64,000 nucleotides of DNA from a bacterium (GCA_024641305.1 JAHEDI010000007.1:1-64000), one strand, 5' to 3'. Counted from the stretch's first letter, positions 10,677-20,423 are shown. Made by a program: numbers and translations. The notes: generated from the sequence alone by a model not told the origin.

Positions 10677-11825
10677 ATGAACCGTAAGGACCAGGCAACC
10701 GAGGCGTTCAATCTGGTTGAAGCCGACCTTCAGGCCTTGTCGCTGTGGATGTACGAAAATCCCGAGGTCGGATATGAGGAATTCGAGACCTCCGACCGCA
10801 TCGTCGCCTACCTGCGGAGCCGGGGCTTCACGGTTACCAAACCGGCGTACGGGCTCGAAACGGCCTTCGTCACCACCGTCGGATCGTCGGGCCGAGAGGT
10901 CATCATTTGTGCCGAATACGACGCCCTACCGGTCGTCGGTCATGCGTGCGGTCACAACCTCATCGCCACCTCGGCTCTCGGGGCCGGCATTGCACTCCAG
11001 GGTCTCGCTGAAGAACTCGGGATCCGCGTGACGATCCTGGGAACCCCGGCCGAGGAGGGATCAGGCGGCAAAGTAGATCTGCTCAATGCCGGAGCCTTTG
11101 CCGATGCGTCCGCAGCCATGATGGTGCATCCCGCCCCGGTCGACGTCGTCGACCCGGCAGTCCTGGCGGTCCGGCACGTCACCGTCGATTTCCACGGCAA
11201 GGATTCACACGCCGCCGCAGCCCCACAACTGGGTATCAACGCGCTCGATGCTTTCGTGCAGGCATACGTCAATGTCTCGACGCTCCGCCAGGCCCTCTAT
11301 CCGACCGACAAGATTCACGGAATCATCACCCACGGCGGCGACGCTCCGAACATCGTCCCGTCGTTCACACGATCCTCGTGGTACATCCGGGCCGCCGACA
11401 AAGACCGGATGGATGAATTATCCGGTCGCGTTGAGGCATGTTTCGAGGCGGCCGCCCTGGCAACGGGCTGCACCTGGGACATAACAGAGGTCGGACATCG
11501 ATTCGACAACCTGATCGCGGATCCGACCATGGTGGGACTATTCGACGCCAACGCAGCGATCCTGGGACGCACCATGGCCCGGGGGGCCGACCTGCCCCCC
11601 GGCGAGGCCGGTTCAACCGACATGGGCAACGTGAGCCACGTGGTCCCGACCATCCACCCGGAACTGTCCCTGGACTGCTACCCCGCCGTGAACCACCAAC
11701 CCGAGTTCGCCGCCCATACGGTGTCGCCAGACGGCCATCGGGCTCTTCGAGACGGTGCCCTCGCCATGGCGTGGACGATCATCGACATGGCCGAACAAAA
11801 CCAGTGGCCCATCGCCCAGTCGTAG
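10677..11825 (+). CDS. M20-family amidohydrolase (AbgB/PepDabgB-like)
   Basis: A metal-dependent amidohydrolase resembling p-aminobenzoyl-glutamate hydrolase subunit B. It shows CAEYDALPVVGHACGHNLIAT at about 80-100 with metal-binding His/Asp, then GTPAEEGSGGK with the catalytic Glu pair. A dimerisation-domain insert (HVTVDFHGKDSHAAAAPQLGINALDA) and a C-terminal HPELSLDCYPAVNH segment follow. 382 residues. The start at 10677 is chosen because GGAGG lies 5 nt upstream; in-frame ATGs at 10620 and 10665 are less likely. The substrate is not known. Confidence 0.88.
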   Translation: MNRKDQATEAFNLVEADLQALSLWMYENPEVGYEEFETSDRIVAYLRSRGFTVTKPAYGLETAFVTTVGSSGREVIICAEYDALPVVGHACGHNLIATSALGAGIALQGLAEELGIRVTILGTPAEEGSGGKVDLLNAGAFADASAAMMVHPAPVDVVDPAVLAVRHVTVDFHGKDSHAAAAPQLGINALDAFVQAYVNVSTLRQALYPTDKIHGIITHGGDAPNIVPSFTRSSWYIRAADKDRMDELSGRVEACFEAAALATGCTWDITEVGHRFDNLIADPTMVGLFDANAAILGRTMARGADLPPGEAGSTDMGNVSHVVPTIHPELSLDCYPAVNHQPEFAAHTVSPDGHRALRDGALAMAWTIIDMAEQNQWPIAQS

Positions 11826-11842
11826 CCTCTCTGCCGAACTCG

Positions 11843-14008
11843 CTACTTCCAGCGGATCACCGAAACGACGTTCGAATAGTTGTCGGTCCATAACGGGCCA
11901 TCGCCGGCCATGCCCGTCCACATCGGGTGATCGGTGGCCGCTGCAACAGCTGCCTCAGATCGACCCATGACTACCCAGATCGACGGTGAGGCGTACGTGT
12001 CCTCAGCGGACGGCTGGAACGCCGCCACGCGACGCTCCAGACCCAATTCGGCTCCGATTCGACCGACGACAGGTTCGAGAGCGAGATGCCGATTGGAGAT
12101 ATGAAAGACGACGATCCCATCAGCCTTTACCGAATCAAGATAGAGCTCAACCGCTTCAAGGGTCATCAGGTGAATCGGGATTGAGTCCGATGAAAAAGCG
12201 TCGATGATCAGGACGTCGTGTTTCGGGGCGATTCTTTCCAGTTCAATTCGGCCATCCCCCAACACCACCCCAATGGAGCCGCCAGACGAGCTCAAATAGG
12301 TAAAGAGTTTTGGATCTTTGGCGAAGGCAACTACCGCTTCGTCGATTTCGTAGAAGGTCATCGAGTCGCCTTCGTCGACATAGGCTGCAAGCGCGCCGGC
12401 CCCCAATCCCACCACGCCGACATCGATGGGCTCCGGCCGATCGGCATAATGGGCAAGCACATGCCCGACCGGGCCAGCAACATCGTAATAGCCGATGGCA
12501 GCTGGATCAGCCTCGTCGCCCACCCAGATTTGAGCACCGTGAATGGTCGTCCCGCTCAGCAGTACATGGACGTCGCTGAGTTCTCGGACCTGATACACAC
12601 CATAGAAGGTGCGTTCGGCTGCCAGGACCTTCGAACCTGCGCCCGGCTGAGCGACAATGAGAGCGATCAGCACGAGAGCAGCCGTGAATACCCACGCTCG
12701 CCCGGACCACGCATACGCAATCACACCGGCCAGTCCGAAGAGGAGCAACCGACTGAGATCGGTGCCAGCGAGAGCCCCGAGCCCGAGCGCTGATACGAAC
12801 AGCACCAAGGCCAACAAGCGGGTAGAGAGCCGCAGAGCGGCGATCCGTTGCGGGACCAACAGCGTCGCTGCGAGCACCAGACCGATGGGATATTCAAGAA
12901 TGCTGTTGAAGGCAACCGGCGCCACGAGCGCACCGGCGATTCCTCCTAGCAAACCCCCGACCGACAGGAGTAGATAGAACCGCGTCAGCCCATCAACCCC
13001 GGGGCGTCCGTCGTACAGTTGGCGATGGGCCACGTACGCCGCCAGGGCAAACACCACCATTGGGATGGTGATGGCGACTGCCAACACCCGGGAAGCCGCA
13101 CCGGTCGCGATGATGACAGCCGGGATCAGGACCAGCCGAAGAGCCCGACCGGCAATCGGCAGAGCTTGCCCATCACCGCGGAACGACACCACAAAGCTGC
13201 CAAGGTACATAACCAGCGGGACAATCCACAGCAAGGGAAACGCAGCGACGTCGGTCGAGATATGGCGTGTCACCCCGAGCAGCAGGAAAGACGGGATGAA
13301 TGACAGATAGATGATGCGACCCGCTGAAATCGGTGCCGCTTCGGCGGCGGACGGGGCTACTGCAGCGATGTTCGTCCTGACTTCCCGCCTGGACAAATAG
13401 AACCAGACGATCAAGCCGAGCAGCACCGCCAACACGACGTAGCCCACCATGAATGCCACAGCCTGCCTGCGCAGGTCGAACAATGGCTCAAGGATCAGAG
13501 GGTAAGCGAGCAAGCCAATGATGCTTCCAGCGTTACCGGCCGCATACAGCGGGTACGGATTGTGGGCTAGCGGATGATTCGTCTCACCGAACCAACGTTG
13601 AATGGTGGGACTCATCGTTGTCAACGCGAAGTAAGGGGCACCCACCATCACTGACAGAGTGAGAATTACCGCCAAGGTCGGGGATTCCTCCGTGAGTCCA
13701 CCTGGCAGCGAAAACGGCAGCGTGAGGATTGGAACGCCAACCACCAACAGCTGGATGAGTCTTCGCATGCCGGGAGCCAAACGAACCATGGCGTGCGCAA
13801 ACAAATACCCGCCAAGAAGCAGCGATTGGAAAACGACCATGGCTGTGTTCCAGACGGCTGCAGACCCGCCGAATCGAGGTAGGAGCAGCCGGGTAGCCAT
13901 GGGCTGAACAAGGAACACCAATCCGGCACTGATAAAGCTGACGGTGACGTAGGTGCCGAGAAGGGCAGCCCAGGATCGGCGCTGGTCTACAAGCGATTGG
14001 GTCGTCAA
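11843..14008 (-). CDS. Fused MFS-type membrane domain and spermidine synthase-like domain
   Basis: A 721-residue two-part protein. Residues about 15-475 hold roughly a dozen hydrophobic segments resembling a transporter. Residues about 500-720 resemble polyamine aminopropyltransferase, with a SAM-binding GVVGLGAGALAAY, acidic YEIDEAVVAFA and DVLIIDAFSSDSIPIHL. Such fusions are widespread in bacteria but their reaction is not settled. The predicted start is TTG with TAGGGT 9 nt upstream and no Shine-Dalgarno; a downstream start cannot be excluded. It is the first gene of its strand after the M20 gene, with no shared operon. Confidence 0.82.
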   Translation of the reverse strand: MTTQSLVDQRRSWAALLGTYVTVSFISAGLVFLVQPMATRLLLPRFGGSAAVWNTAMVVFQSLLLGGYLFAHAMVRLAPGMRRLIQLLVVGVPILTLPFSLPGGLTEESPTLAVILTLSVMVGAPYFALTTMSPTIQRWFGETNHPLAHNPYPLYAAGNAGSIIGLLAYPLILEPLFDLRRQAVAFMVGYVVLAVLLGLIVWFYLSRREVRTNIAAVAPSAAEAAPISAGRIIYLSFIPSFLLLGVTRHISTDVAAFPLLWIVPLVMYLGSFVVSFRGDGQALPIAGRALRLVLIPAVIIATGAASRVLAVAITIPMVVFALAAYVAHRQLYDGRPGVDGLTRFYLLLSVGGLLGGIAGALVAPVAFNSILEYPIGLVLAATLLVPQRIAALRLSTRLLALVLFVSALGLGALAGTDLSRLLLFGLAGVIAYAWSGRAWVFTAALVLIALIVAQPGAGSKVLAAERTFYGVYQVRELSDVHVLLSGTTIHGAQIWVGDEADPAAIGYYDVAGPVGHVLAHYADRPEPIDVGVVGLGAGALAAYVDEGDSMTFYEIDEAVVAFAKDPKLFTYLSSSGGSIGVVLGDGRIELERIAPKHDVLIIDAFSSDSIPIHLMTLEAVELYLDSVKADGIVVFHISNRHLALEPVVGRIGAELGLERRVAAFQPSAEDTYASPSIWVVMGRSEAAVAAATDHPMWTGMAGDGPLWTDNYSNVVSVIRWK

Positions 14009-14017
14009 GAGGGCTGA

Positions 14018-14023
14018 ACCCTA
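14018..14023 (-). promoter_or_regulatory. Candidate -10 TAGGGT before the MFS-SpeE fusion
   Basis: TAGGGT on the minus strand ends 9 nt before the TTG at 14008. Confidence 0.3.
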
Positions 14024-14068
14024 TTCAACCAACGACCACCTGCCACGGATTCCATAACTCACCAAAGG

Positions 14069-14084
14069 CGCGGAGGTTGCCGCG
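14069..14084 (-). terminator. Weak hairpin after the aap operon
   Basis: A 5-bp CGCGG/CCGCG stem with a 6-nt loop follows the last codons of aapP on the minus strand, then CCTTTGG. The U-tract is poor. Confidence 0.25.
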
Positions 14085-14085
14085 A

Positions 14086-14823
14086 TTAAAGAATCTGACT
14101 CAGGAAGAGCTTGGTGCGGTCGTGCTGGGGGTTCGTGAAGAAATGCTCGGGAGTGCCCGCCTCGACCAATTGGCCGTAGTCGAAGAACAGCACGCGATCG
14201 GCCACCTCACGGGCGAAACCCATCTCATGGGTGACGACAATCATGGTCATGCCCTCTTTGGCGAGTTCTTTCATGGCATCCAAGACTTCCTTGACCATCT
14301 CAGGGTCGAGAGCCGAGGTTGGCTCATCGAACAACATGATCTGGGGCTTCATCGCCAGTGCCCGGGCAATCGCCACTCGCTGTTGCTGACCACCCGACAA
14401 TTGACCGGGATACTTGTCGGCTTGCTCCGGAATTCCGACCCGCTCAAGCAGTTCGCGCCCGTACGCCTCAGCCTCGGACTTCGACTGCTTCTTCACCCAG
14501 ATCGGAGCCAGCGTGATGTTCTGCATGATGGTGAGGTGCGGAAAGAGGTTGAATGACTGGAACACCATGCCGACGTCTTTGCGAATCGCCTCGATATTGC
14601 GAACATCGTTTGTCAGTTCGATGCCATCGACGAAGATCTGACCCTCCTGATGAACTTCGAGTCGGTTGATGCATCGAATAAACGTCGACTTGCCCGAACC
14701 GGACGGGCCAATGATGACGACCACTTCGCCCTTCGTGACTTCGAGGTCGACGCCGCGCAACGCCTGGAAATCGCCAAACCATTTCTTGACGCCCCGGCAA
14801 TCGATGATCGCTTGATCAGTCAT
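14086..14823 (-). CDS. aapP: Amino-acid ABC transporter ATP-binding protein AapP
   Basis: ATPase subunit powering import of polar or general L-amino acids. 245 residues with Walker [10 protein letters not shown] near 38, Q-loop [12 protein letters not shown], signature LSGGQQQRV, Walker [15 protein letters not shown] and switch His in [10 protein letters not shown]. It belongs to the GlnQ/AapP polar amino-acid subfamily. Last gene of the aapJ-Q-M-P unit, 12 bp after aapM. Confidence 0.96.
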   Translation of the reverse strand: MTDQAIIDCRGVKKWFGDFQALRGVDLEVTKGEVVVIIGPSGSGKSTFIRCINRLEVHQEGQIFVDGIELTNDVRNIEAIRKDVGMVFQSFNLFPHLTIMQNITLAPIWVKKQSKSEAEAYGRELLERVGIPEQADKYPGQLSGGQQQRVAIARALAMKPQIMLFDEPTSALDPEMVKEVLDAMKELAKEGMTMIVVTHEMGFAREVADRVLFFDYGQLVEAGTPEHFFTNPQHDRTKLFLSQIL

Positions 14824-14835
14824 GTCATTGACTCC

Positions 14836-16698
14836 TTACCGTGTGCCTAGGCCGAGACGCCGCTCAAGGCGCATCGACGAACGAGAGAACGTAAATGTGA
14901 ATATCCAGTAGATCGCCGCTGCCACAACGGTCAACTCCAGGATCGAACCAATATTGGCAGATTGACCCGGGATGACATTTCGTGCGATGTAGAGAAGATC
15001 GAACAGCCCGATAATAGATACGAGCGAGGTGTCTTTGAAGAGCGAGATGACCTGACCAACCAACGCAGGGATGACTGCTTTGAGCGCCTGAGGAAGCGTG
15101 ATGAGCACGGTCTTCTGTACGACGCTCATCCCCACCGCATCGGCCGCCTCATACTGACCTTTGGGAATTGACTGCAAACCGCCGCGGACGTTTTCGGCAA
15201 GATAGGCGGCCGAGAACAATGTCATCGCCGTGATCGCCCTGACCACGCTGAAGATGTCGACAACCCCTGCCAGGAAAAGATTGAGAAGGTTGGAACCGAT
15301 ATAGAGCCAGGTGATCAACGGCACAGACCGCACCAACTCGATATACGTGGTAGAGATCATGCGGACAATCGGCATTGTCGAGGCCCTGCCAAGCGCCAGG
15401 AGGACACCGAGCGGGAACGACAGGACAATGGCGGCAATAGCGAGGGTGAAGGTCAGCGATAATCCGCCAACGAACGCGGTTCCACTCAACTCCAACAGCG
15501 AGGAAGCCGCACCGAGACGGAACGACATGATCAACAGAACGAGGGCCCCAAGCCAGACTCCGATATATCGCAGCCGGGCGGCCCTGGCACCGCCGAAGGA
15601 GGGCGCCGCGAGAGCAAAGAGGGCACCCAGGATCAAGGGAAACTTGAATTCCAGTCGCTTCAGCACGTCAGCCGCCGAAGAGGTGAAGTGGAACGGTGAC
15701 GAAGACGCCGGGTCAAACAGATACCAAGAGAAGAGTACCCACAGAACAGCCAGCACCAGCCAGATTGCTGAGACGATGTACTTCCATTCTCCGGCATCGG
15801 GAGCGCCGATAACGTACAGAATGACGCCGACCAGGGCACCTATTGCAAGAAAGATCGGCAGGTCAACGCTGAGTACCGTGTCCCATTCAATATCCGGTGC
15901 TCTCATCACCACCATCAAAATGGCCGGGAAAGACAGGGCCCATAGACCCACGAGGATCCGGCGCAGACTGCTAATCGAGTCTCGGATCGCCACACCCACC
16001 AGGTACGACACCGCCAGCACAAGAAGCTGGACCGTCCACGGAAGCTTGGTCGAGCGGGCAATCAATTGATTCGTGACTTCCTTCGATCCGTCGGCGAATA
16101 CCTCCTGAACGGGGAGCTTGACCGTCCACAAAAACACGCCAATAAGGACCAGCGCGAGACCAGCAAGGGCGACGGTTGAGATGACAGGTTCGTTGACGGA
16201 GCTCTTCCTTGCCCGCTTCCACATGTAGCCGATACCGGCAATGACCAAGCCCACCGAACCGAAGATGACTCGACCCCCAGTGAGGCCACCAGGAGCCAGC
16301 AGGGCGAGGACAAGAGCTCCGGAACCAACCGAAAGAAGACCCTTGGCGACCTGACCCACCGAGACCTTCCCGGCCACCCGCCAGGCTGCCGCCGAAAGGC
16401 CCGCCAGCACCACGACAATTCCAACAGAGATCCACACTCGTATGAACTGGTCGTCCGGGTAGGCCTGCACCATAAGCAAACGAGCATTGGCCGTGGCCGC
16501 CGACCACTTCCTGAACGGATTCAGGAACCAGGCGATCAGCGCGCGCAGTCCGAAAAAGACAACCAGACCAATCACGATCGTGGTGATCGTGCTGCTCACC
16601 GAGTAGGCCAGGTTTTCACGAATCCACTGAACCGGGCCCGAAGGCGGTGGTTCCGGAGCTAGCTCGACAGTCTCGACAAAAACGGTACCTTCGGCCAT
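14836..16698 (-). CDS. aapM: Amino-acid ABC transporter permease AapM-like, enlarged
   Basis: Membrane permease of the general amino-acid transporter. The C-terminal third (about 390-615) is the conserved His/Glu/Gln permease core with the EAA loop YEAADAVGMSVVQKTVLITLPQALKAV. Before it lies a long hydrophobic region with many predicted membrane segments. At 620 residues it is much longer than typical AapM (around 380, from memory). The start overlaps the aapQ stop as TAATG, so translation is coupled. Confidence 0.9.
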   Translation of the reverse strand: MAEGTVFVETVELAPEPPPSGPVQWIRENLAYSVSSTITTIVIGLVVFFGLRALIAWFLNPFRKWSAATANARLLMVQAYPDDQFIRVWISVGIVVVLAGLSAAAWRVAGKVSVGQVAKGLLSVGSGALVLALLAPGGLTGGRVIFGSVGLVIAGIGYMWKRARKSSVNEPVISTVALAGLALVLIGVFLWTVKLPVQEVFADGSKEVTNQLIARSTKLPWTVQLLVLAVSYLVGVAIRDSISSLRRILVGLWALSFPAILMVVMRAPDIEWDTVLSVDLPIFLAIGALVGVILYVIGAPDAGEWKYIVSAIWLVLAVLWVLFSWYLFDPASSSPFHFTSSAADVLKRLEFKFPLILGALFALAAPSFGGARAARLRYIGVWLGALVLLIMSFRLGAASSLLELSGTAFVGGLSLTFTLAIAAIVLSFPLGVLLALGRASTMPIVRMISTTYIELVRSVPLITWLYIGSNLLNLFLAGVVDIFSVVRAITAMTLFSAAYLAENVRGGLQSIPKGQYEAADAVGMSVVQKTVLITLPQALKAVIPALVGQVISLFKDTSLVSIIGLFDLLYIARNVIPGQSANIGSILELTVVAAAIYWIFTFTFSRSSMRLERRLGLGTR

Positions 16699-18272
16699 TA
16701 GCGCTCCACCAACTTCAACTTCTTATTCCATCGGTTCACGATTGCGGATAACGTCAAGCTCACAAACGAGTACCAGGCCATCCAGGAAATCACGATCGGA
16801 ATCGTTTGACCGGTCTGGTTAAAAATGGTCTGACCAACCTGCACGATGTCCGGATAGGCGACCGCGATACCCAGCGAAGTATTCTTGGCAAGGTTCAGGT
16901 ACTGGTTGCCAACCGGCGGCAGGATAATCCGGAAGGCCTGCGGGAGAACGATCATACGGAGCAACTGGCTTCGCCGAAGCCCGACGGCAAAACCGGCCTC
17001 GGTCTGACCCTTCGGTACAGCGAGCACACCAGCTCGCACAGCCTCACCGATAAACGCGGCTGTATAGAGAACCACACCAATCCACAGCGCGAAGTACGCC
17101 CGGGTGATGACATGCCCGGCATCTGCGGCATAGTTGTTGAAACGTCCATCTATCGCCGGGAGGGAAAAGTCGAATGGCGCACCGCTCACGAATGAGAAGC
17201 GGCTCTCAAGACCGGTAAAGAGCTGGCTCAAGCCGATCTCCTGTCCAAAAATCGTGCCCTGCCCAACGATCGCCTTGACCGGACCAGACTGAAGGAGGAA
17301 AAACAACGCCAAGCCCGACGCCACCACCGCTGCCATGGCCAATCGGAACCAGTCGTCATCGGTGAGCTTTCCAAGTCCGGCTGGAGTACGCAGTTCGTCG
17401 AGTCGCTTCTTGATGATGTAATAGGCGCCACCGACCGCCAAGCCGGCCAGAACTATCTGGAAGATGATGATCGGCGTGTTCTGAAAGAACGCCGCCACGA
17501 ACCCGAACACCGGTCCGAAGATGCCCATCACCGGATGGGCGAACGTTCCGACGATGGCGAAGGCGACCAAAACACCACCCGACCAAAGAAACGCCCGGGC
17601 TTCGGCAGTACCGGCCTCTTGGAGGCGAATCCGCCATCGGTAGGCATACAAAGCCGCCACGGCTCCCACAATCATGAACCCGACCCACTGCCAGCGTCCG
17701 TCGGTTGGAACGAGCCACGGCATAGCAAAACCCTTGGGCGAGGCGAAGATCCATCCCTCCGGGAGGAGACGCAGGCCAAATAGGGATTTCAACGAACCGT
17801 CGCTGGTTTCGTCAACCACAATATCGGGAATGATCGAAACGACAATGCCCCAGAAAACGATCTGAACCAGGAGCGGAATATTGCGGATTGTTTCAATGTA
17901 GACAGTCGCCAGCTTGTTGACGAGCCAGTTGTGCGAAAGCCTGCTGACCCCGATAATCACCCCGAGAATCGTGGCGGCCAGGATCCCGGAGATCGTAACC
18001 CGGAGCATATTGGTGATACCAACCAGCAGCGCCTGGAAACCGCTCTCGGGGAGCGTGGTAAACCCCTCAGCAACCTGGAATCCGACCGGCCGCGCCATGA
18101 AGTCCCATGACACCGCCAGGTTCTGTTTGGCCAAGTTTGCAATCGAGAAACTGCCGAGAAGCCAAAAGACGGTCACGATTCCGATCAGGAACACAATCTG
18201 GAAGACCCACTTGAGGACCGTGACATCGCGGTAGAAGGGAGGGCGCGTTGGGCGCTGAATAGCTGTCGTCAC
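16698..18272 (-). CDS. aapQ: Amino-acid ABC transporter permease AapQ-like, enlarged
   Basis: Partner permease of AapM. The N-terminal part has a signal-like membrane helix and the LLVGITNMLRVTISGILAATILG segment. The C-terminal EAA loop reads QTEAGFAVGLRRSQLLRMIVLPQAFRIILPP. About 200 residues with extra hydrophobic segments are inserted in the middle. The length of 524 residues exceeds the usual ~400 (from memory). The GTG start has AAGGAGA upstream. The stem-loop at 18321-18347 separates it from aapJ. Confidence 0.9.
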   Translation of the reverse strand: MTTAIQRPTRPPFYRDVTVLKWVFQIVFLIGIVTVFWLLGSFSIANLAKQNLAVSWDFMARPVGFQVAEGFTTLPESGFQALLVGITNMLRVTISGILAATILGVIIGVSRLSHNWLVNKLATVYIETIRNIPLLVQIVFWGIVVSIIPDIVVDETSDGSLKSLFGLRLLPEGWIFASPKGFAMPWLVPTDGRWQWVGFMIVGAVAALYAYRWRIRLQEAGTAEARAFLWSGGVLVAFAIVGTFAHPVMGIFGPVFGFVAAFFQNTPIIIFQIVLAGLAVGGAYYIIKKRLDELRTPAGLGKLTDDDWFRLAMAAVVASGLALFFLLQSGPVKAIVGQGTIFGQEIGLSQLFTGLESRFSFVSGAPFDFSLPAIDGRFNNYAADAGHVITRAYFALWIGVVLYTAAFIGEAVRAGVLAVPKGQTEAGFAVGLRRSQLLRMIVLPQAFRIILPPVGNQYLNLAKNTSLGIAVAYPDIVQVGQTIFNQTGQTIPIVISWMAWYSFVSLTLSAIVNRWNKKLKLVER

Positions 18273-18320
18273 GGGCTCTCCTTCCGTCGTAACTAGTTAT
18301 CGCCAGGTCACCATACCAAC

Positions 18321-18347
18321 GGGAGGGACGCCGATGGCGTCCCTCCC
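18321..18347 (-). promoter_or_regulatory. Intercistronic stem-loop between aapJ and aapQ
   Basis: A perfect 12-bp GC-rich stem with a 3-nt loop lies in the 102-bp gap. In the operon direction no U-tract follows, so it is more likely an mRNA 3'-end stabiliser or attenuator than a full terminator. A TTTTT tract follows it only on the plus strand. Confidence 0.55.
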
Positions 18348-18374
18348 GGGTTTTTCTGTTTCGCCTAAAGGTGT

Positions 18375-19544
18375 CTAGCGGGCGGGCGGAGCATAGATCA
18401 TGCCACCGTCATACCACTGGGCGTTGTACGAACCATCACGAAAGATTCCGACCGGGTTAAGGGTACGAGTGAAGATCTCATCGTAGTTGCCGACCTGGCT
18501 GATGACCTGGTAAAACGCGTCAGCGGACAGACCCATAGTGGACTGCAGTTCGTCATCCGTCACACCGAACAAACGGCCGAGCTCCGGATTGAGATCAGCG
18601 TCGCCAATCAGGGAATCGATGTTTCCGGACGTGGCGCCGAATTCATCGGCAATGAAGGTCGCATACACGGTCCAGTTGACAATGTCGGCCCACTGGCTGT
18701 CATTCTGACGATATACCGGGCCGAGTGGCTCCTTGGAAATCGGGGCACGTGGGAACACGACCCAATCGCCCTCTTGGATTGATCCGTCGCGAATGGCGGT
18801 CACCATGTTGCCAACCAAGCCAGAAGCATCAGTCGTCACGAGGTCACATGAGCCGGCTTTGAAGCCTTCCATAGCCTCGGGGAACTCCGCCACCGTACTC
18901 AATACGATCGTGGCACCGGCCTGAGCAGCACCCTCGGAAATGTTCTTTTCAGTCGTCGTGCCGGCGTTGGTACAGAGCACGGCACCGTCAACATCGGCCA
19001 AAGTGGAGTCGGCAGTGAAGCCGTCGCTCGCCTTACCCATAACACCCTGACCGTCGTAGTAGGTGGTCGGACCAAAGTCGAGTCCAAGGGTTGTATCACG
19101 GGACTGGGTCCAGGTTGTGTTGCGAATGAGAACGTCAATCTCGCCGGCCGCAAGAGCGGTAAACCGCTCGGCTGCAGTCAACGCTGCGAACTCGACTTTG
19201 GTGGCATCGCCAAGAACGGCAGCAGCAACAGCGCGACACATCTCGGCATCGAAGCCGGTCATCGACCCATCGGATTGGGTTTCAGAGAACGCAACCGCGC
19301 TGCCGCTAACGCCGCACTTGAGGACGCCGCGAGCGCGAACTTCGTCAAGAGTTGCCCCACCGGTCTGGCCGGCGACGGGGGTAGTTGGATCGGTCGAACC
19401 GCCGGCGATAGTTGTATCTGTAGTGCCAGGGTCGGTTTGAGTGGTGTCATCCGGGGTAGTCGGTGCGGTGTCATCGGCGGTACACGCCGTTGCGAAAACA
19501 CCCAGTACCACCAACACCGAAAGTATGCGTTGGATCTTATTCAT
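18375..19544 (-). CDS. aapJ: General amino-acid ABC transporter substrate-binding protein AapJ
   Basis: Extracellular lipid-anchored binding protein, 389 residues. An N-terminal signal (MNKIQRILSVLVVLGVFATAC) is followed by a Thr/Asp-rich linker. The type II periplasmic-binding fold then starts at LDEVRARGVLKCGVSGSAVAFS and includes GFDAEMCRAVAAAVLGD, DVLIRNTTWTQSRD and YYDGQGVM, all hallmark AapJ segments. The start at 19544 follows a good AAGGAG. The frame is open far upstream into hemD, but that extension is not coding. First gene of the transport operon. Confidence 0.95.
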   Translation of the reverse strand: MNKIQRILSVLVVLGVFATACTADDTAPTTPDDTTQTDPGTTDTTIAGGSTDPTTPVAGQTGGATLDEVRARGVLKCGVSGSAVAFSETQSDGSMTGFDAEMCRAVAAAVLGDATKVEFAALTAAERFTALAAGEIDVLIRNTTWTQSRDTTLGLDFGPTTYYDGQGVMGKASDGFTADSTLADVDGAVLCTNAGTTTEKNISEGAAQAGATIVLSTVAEFPEAMEGFKAGSCDLVTTDASGLVGNMVTAIRDGSIQEGDWVVFPRAPISKEPLGPVYRQNDSQWADIVNWTVYATFIADEFGATSGNIDSLIGDADLNPELGRLFGVTDDELQSTMGLSADAFYQVISQVGNYDEIFTRTLNPVGIFRDGSYNAQWYDGGMIYAPPAR

Positions 19545-19692
19545 TTCTCTCCTTAGTTCCAGTTTGTCGATGTACGAAAGGGCGACCCGAACTGGACAGG
19601 GCGTCCCGCAAGCTCCACCACGGTAGACGAAAGAGCGCCCGAAGATCAACAAGAACCTTCTCGAGGACAAATGTCGCAGCACACCTAACGAG

Positions 19693-20373
19693 TTAGGTTG
19701 CCACCAATGCGGCAAGGCCGACGGCCAAATCGCGATACGACCGGTGGCGGTCAGCCACGTCCGAATCGTGACCGTACAGTTGCAGCGTCGCCGATGTGGA
19801 AGAGCCCAAACAGGCAATCCGCAGCCGATCAAAACTACGGGTAAGCGCCCAGCCGTGTACGGCTGATGACGAGACAAACACCACCCCATCAACCTCTTCG
19901 TCATCGGCTGGTCCGATAGGAGCGGTCGAGTACACGGGGACCGCCACAAGGTTGCGGCACCGATCCGCCAGTTGAGCGAGCGCCTGTGGGTCGGTGCTCG
20001 GTGCGTGCGGGATAGCCACCCGGCAATGTTCGACGTCGAGCGAGCACACCAGACTGAGCAGACTGCCGTTACCGACGACACTGACCGACCCTCCGCGCTC
20101 GACGACCGATGTGGCCGTGGCCGGCCCAATGACGGCTGCGTCGACCTCCGGAAAGGACCCGTCAGGCCAGAGAGCGTCCAACGGCCGGGACGAAGCGAGA
20201 ACGATCAAGTCGGCTTCCTCGCAAGCGGCCCTGGCTCGCACGATGTCCTCATCCCTACCCCGGACAACTTCGATACACGGCAACTCGATCGGAGTGAGGC
20301 CGACCGCAACCAGCTCGGAAGACATGCCTGCTGTTCTATCCAATGTGGTCGTGACCGCAACCCGGAACACCAT
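19693..20373 (-). CDS. hemD: Uroporphyrinogen-III synthase-like protein
   Basis: Would cyclise hydroxymethylbilane to uroporphyrinogen III in heme/cobalamin synthesis. The 226 residues show the two-domain HemD pattern: N-terminal VAVTTTLDRTAGMSSELVAVGLTPIELPCIEV, then ADLIVLASSRPLDALW, AVIGPATATSV and VDGVVFVSSSAVHGW, and a terminal RIACLGSSTSATL. HemD sequences diverge strongly, so this is a fold-level match. No other tetrapyrrole gene is in the window. TAGGGT 6 nt before the ATG suggests a leaderless mRNA. Confidence 0.75.
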   Translation of the reverse strand: MVFRVAVTTTLDRTAGMSSELVAVGLTPIELPCIEVVRGRDEDIVRARAACEEADLIVLASSRPLDALWPDGSFPEVDAAVIGPATATSVVERGGSVSVVGNGSLLSLVCSLDVEHCRVAIPHAPSTDPQALAQLADRCRNLVAVPVYSTAPIGPADDEEVDGVVFVSSSAVHGWALTRSFDRLRIACLGSSTSATLQLYGHDSDVADRHRSYRDLAVGLAALVAT

Positions 20374-20379
20374 AGGCCA

Positions 20380-20385
20380 ACCCTA
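20380..20385 (-). promoter_or_regulatory. Candidate -10 TAGGGT, leaderless hemD
   Basis: TAGGGT on the minus strand ends 6 nt before the start at 20373; it forms a divergent promoter pair with the ppk element. Confidence 0.4.
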
Positions 20386-20417
20386 CGCCGTTAGTTCCCA
20401 AAATGAGTCCCGATCGG

Positions 20418-20423
20418 TACTGT
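20418..20423 (+). promoter_or_regulatory. Candidate -10 TACTGT, leaderless ppk
   Basis: TACTGT ends 8 nt before the ATG at 20432; no Shine-Dalgarno is present. Confidence 0.4.

Noticed and set aside
12218..12793. A 191-codon frame opposite the MFS-spermidine synthase gene.
   Set aside because: No domain, no ribosome site, and it lies fully within a conserved coding region on the other strand.
19545..20129. The aapJ frame stays open for about 195 codons upstream of 19544.
   Set aside because: That part runs antiparallel through a different frame of hemD, has no signal sequence, and the true lipoprotein start has a good ribosome site.
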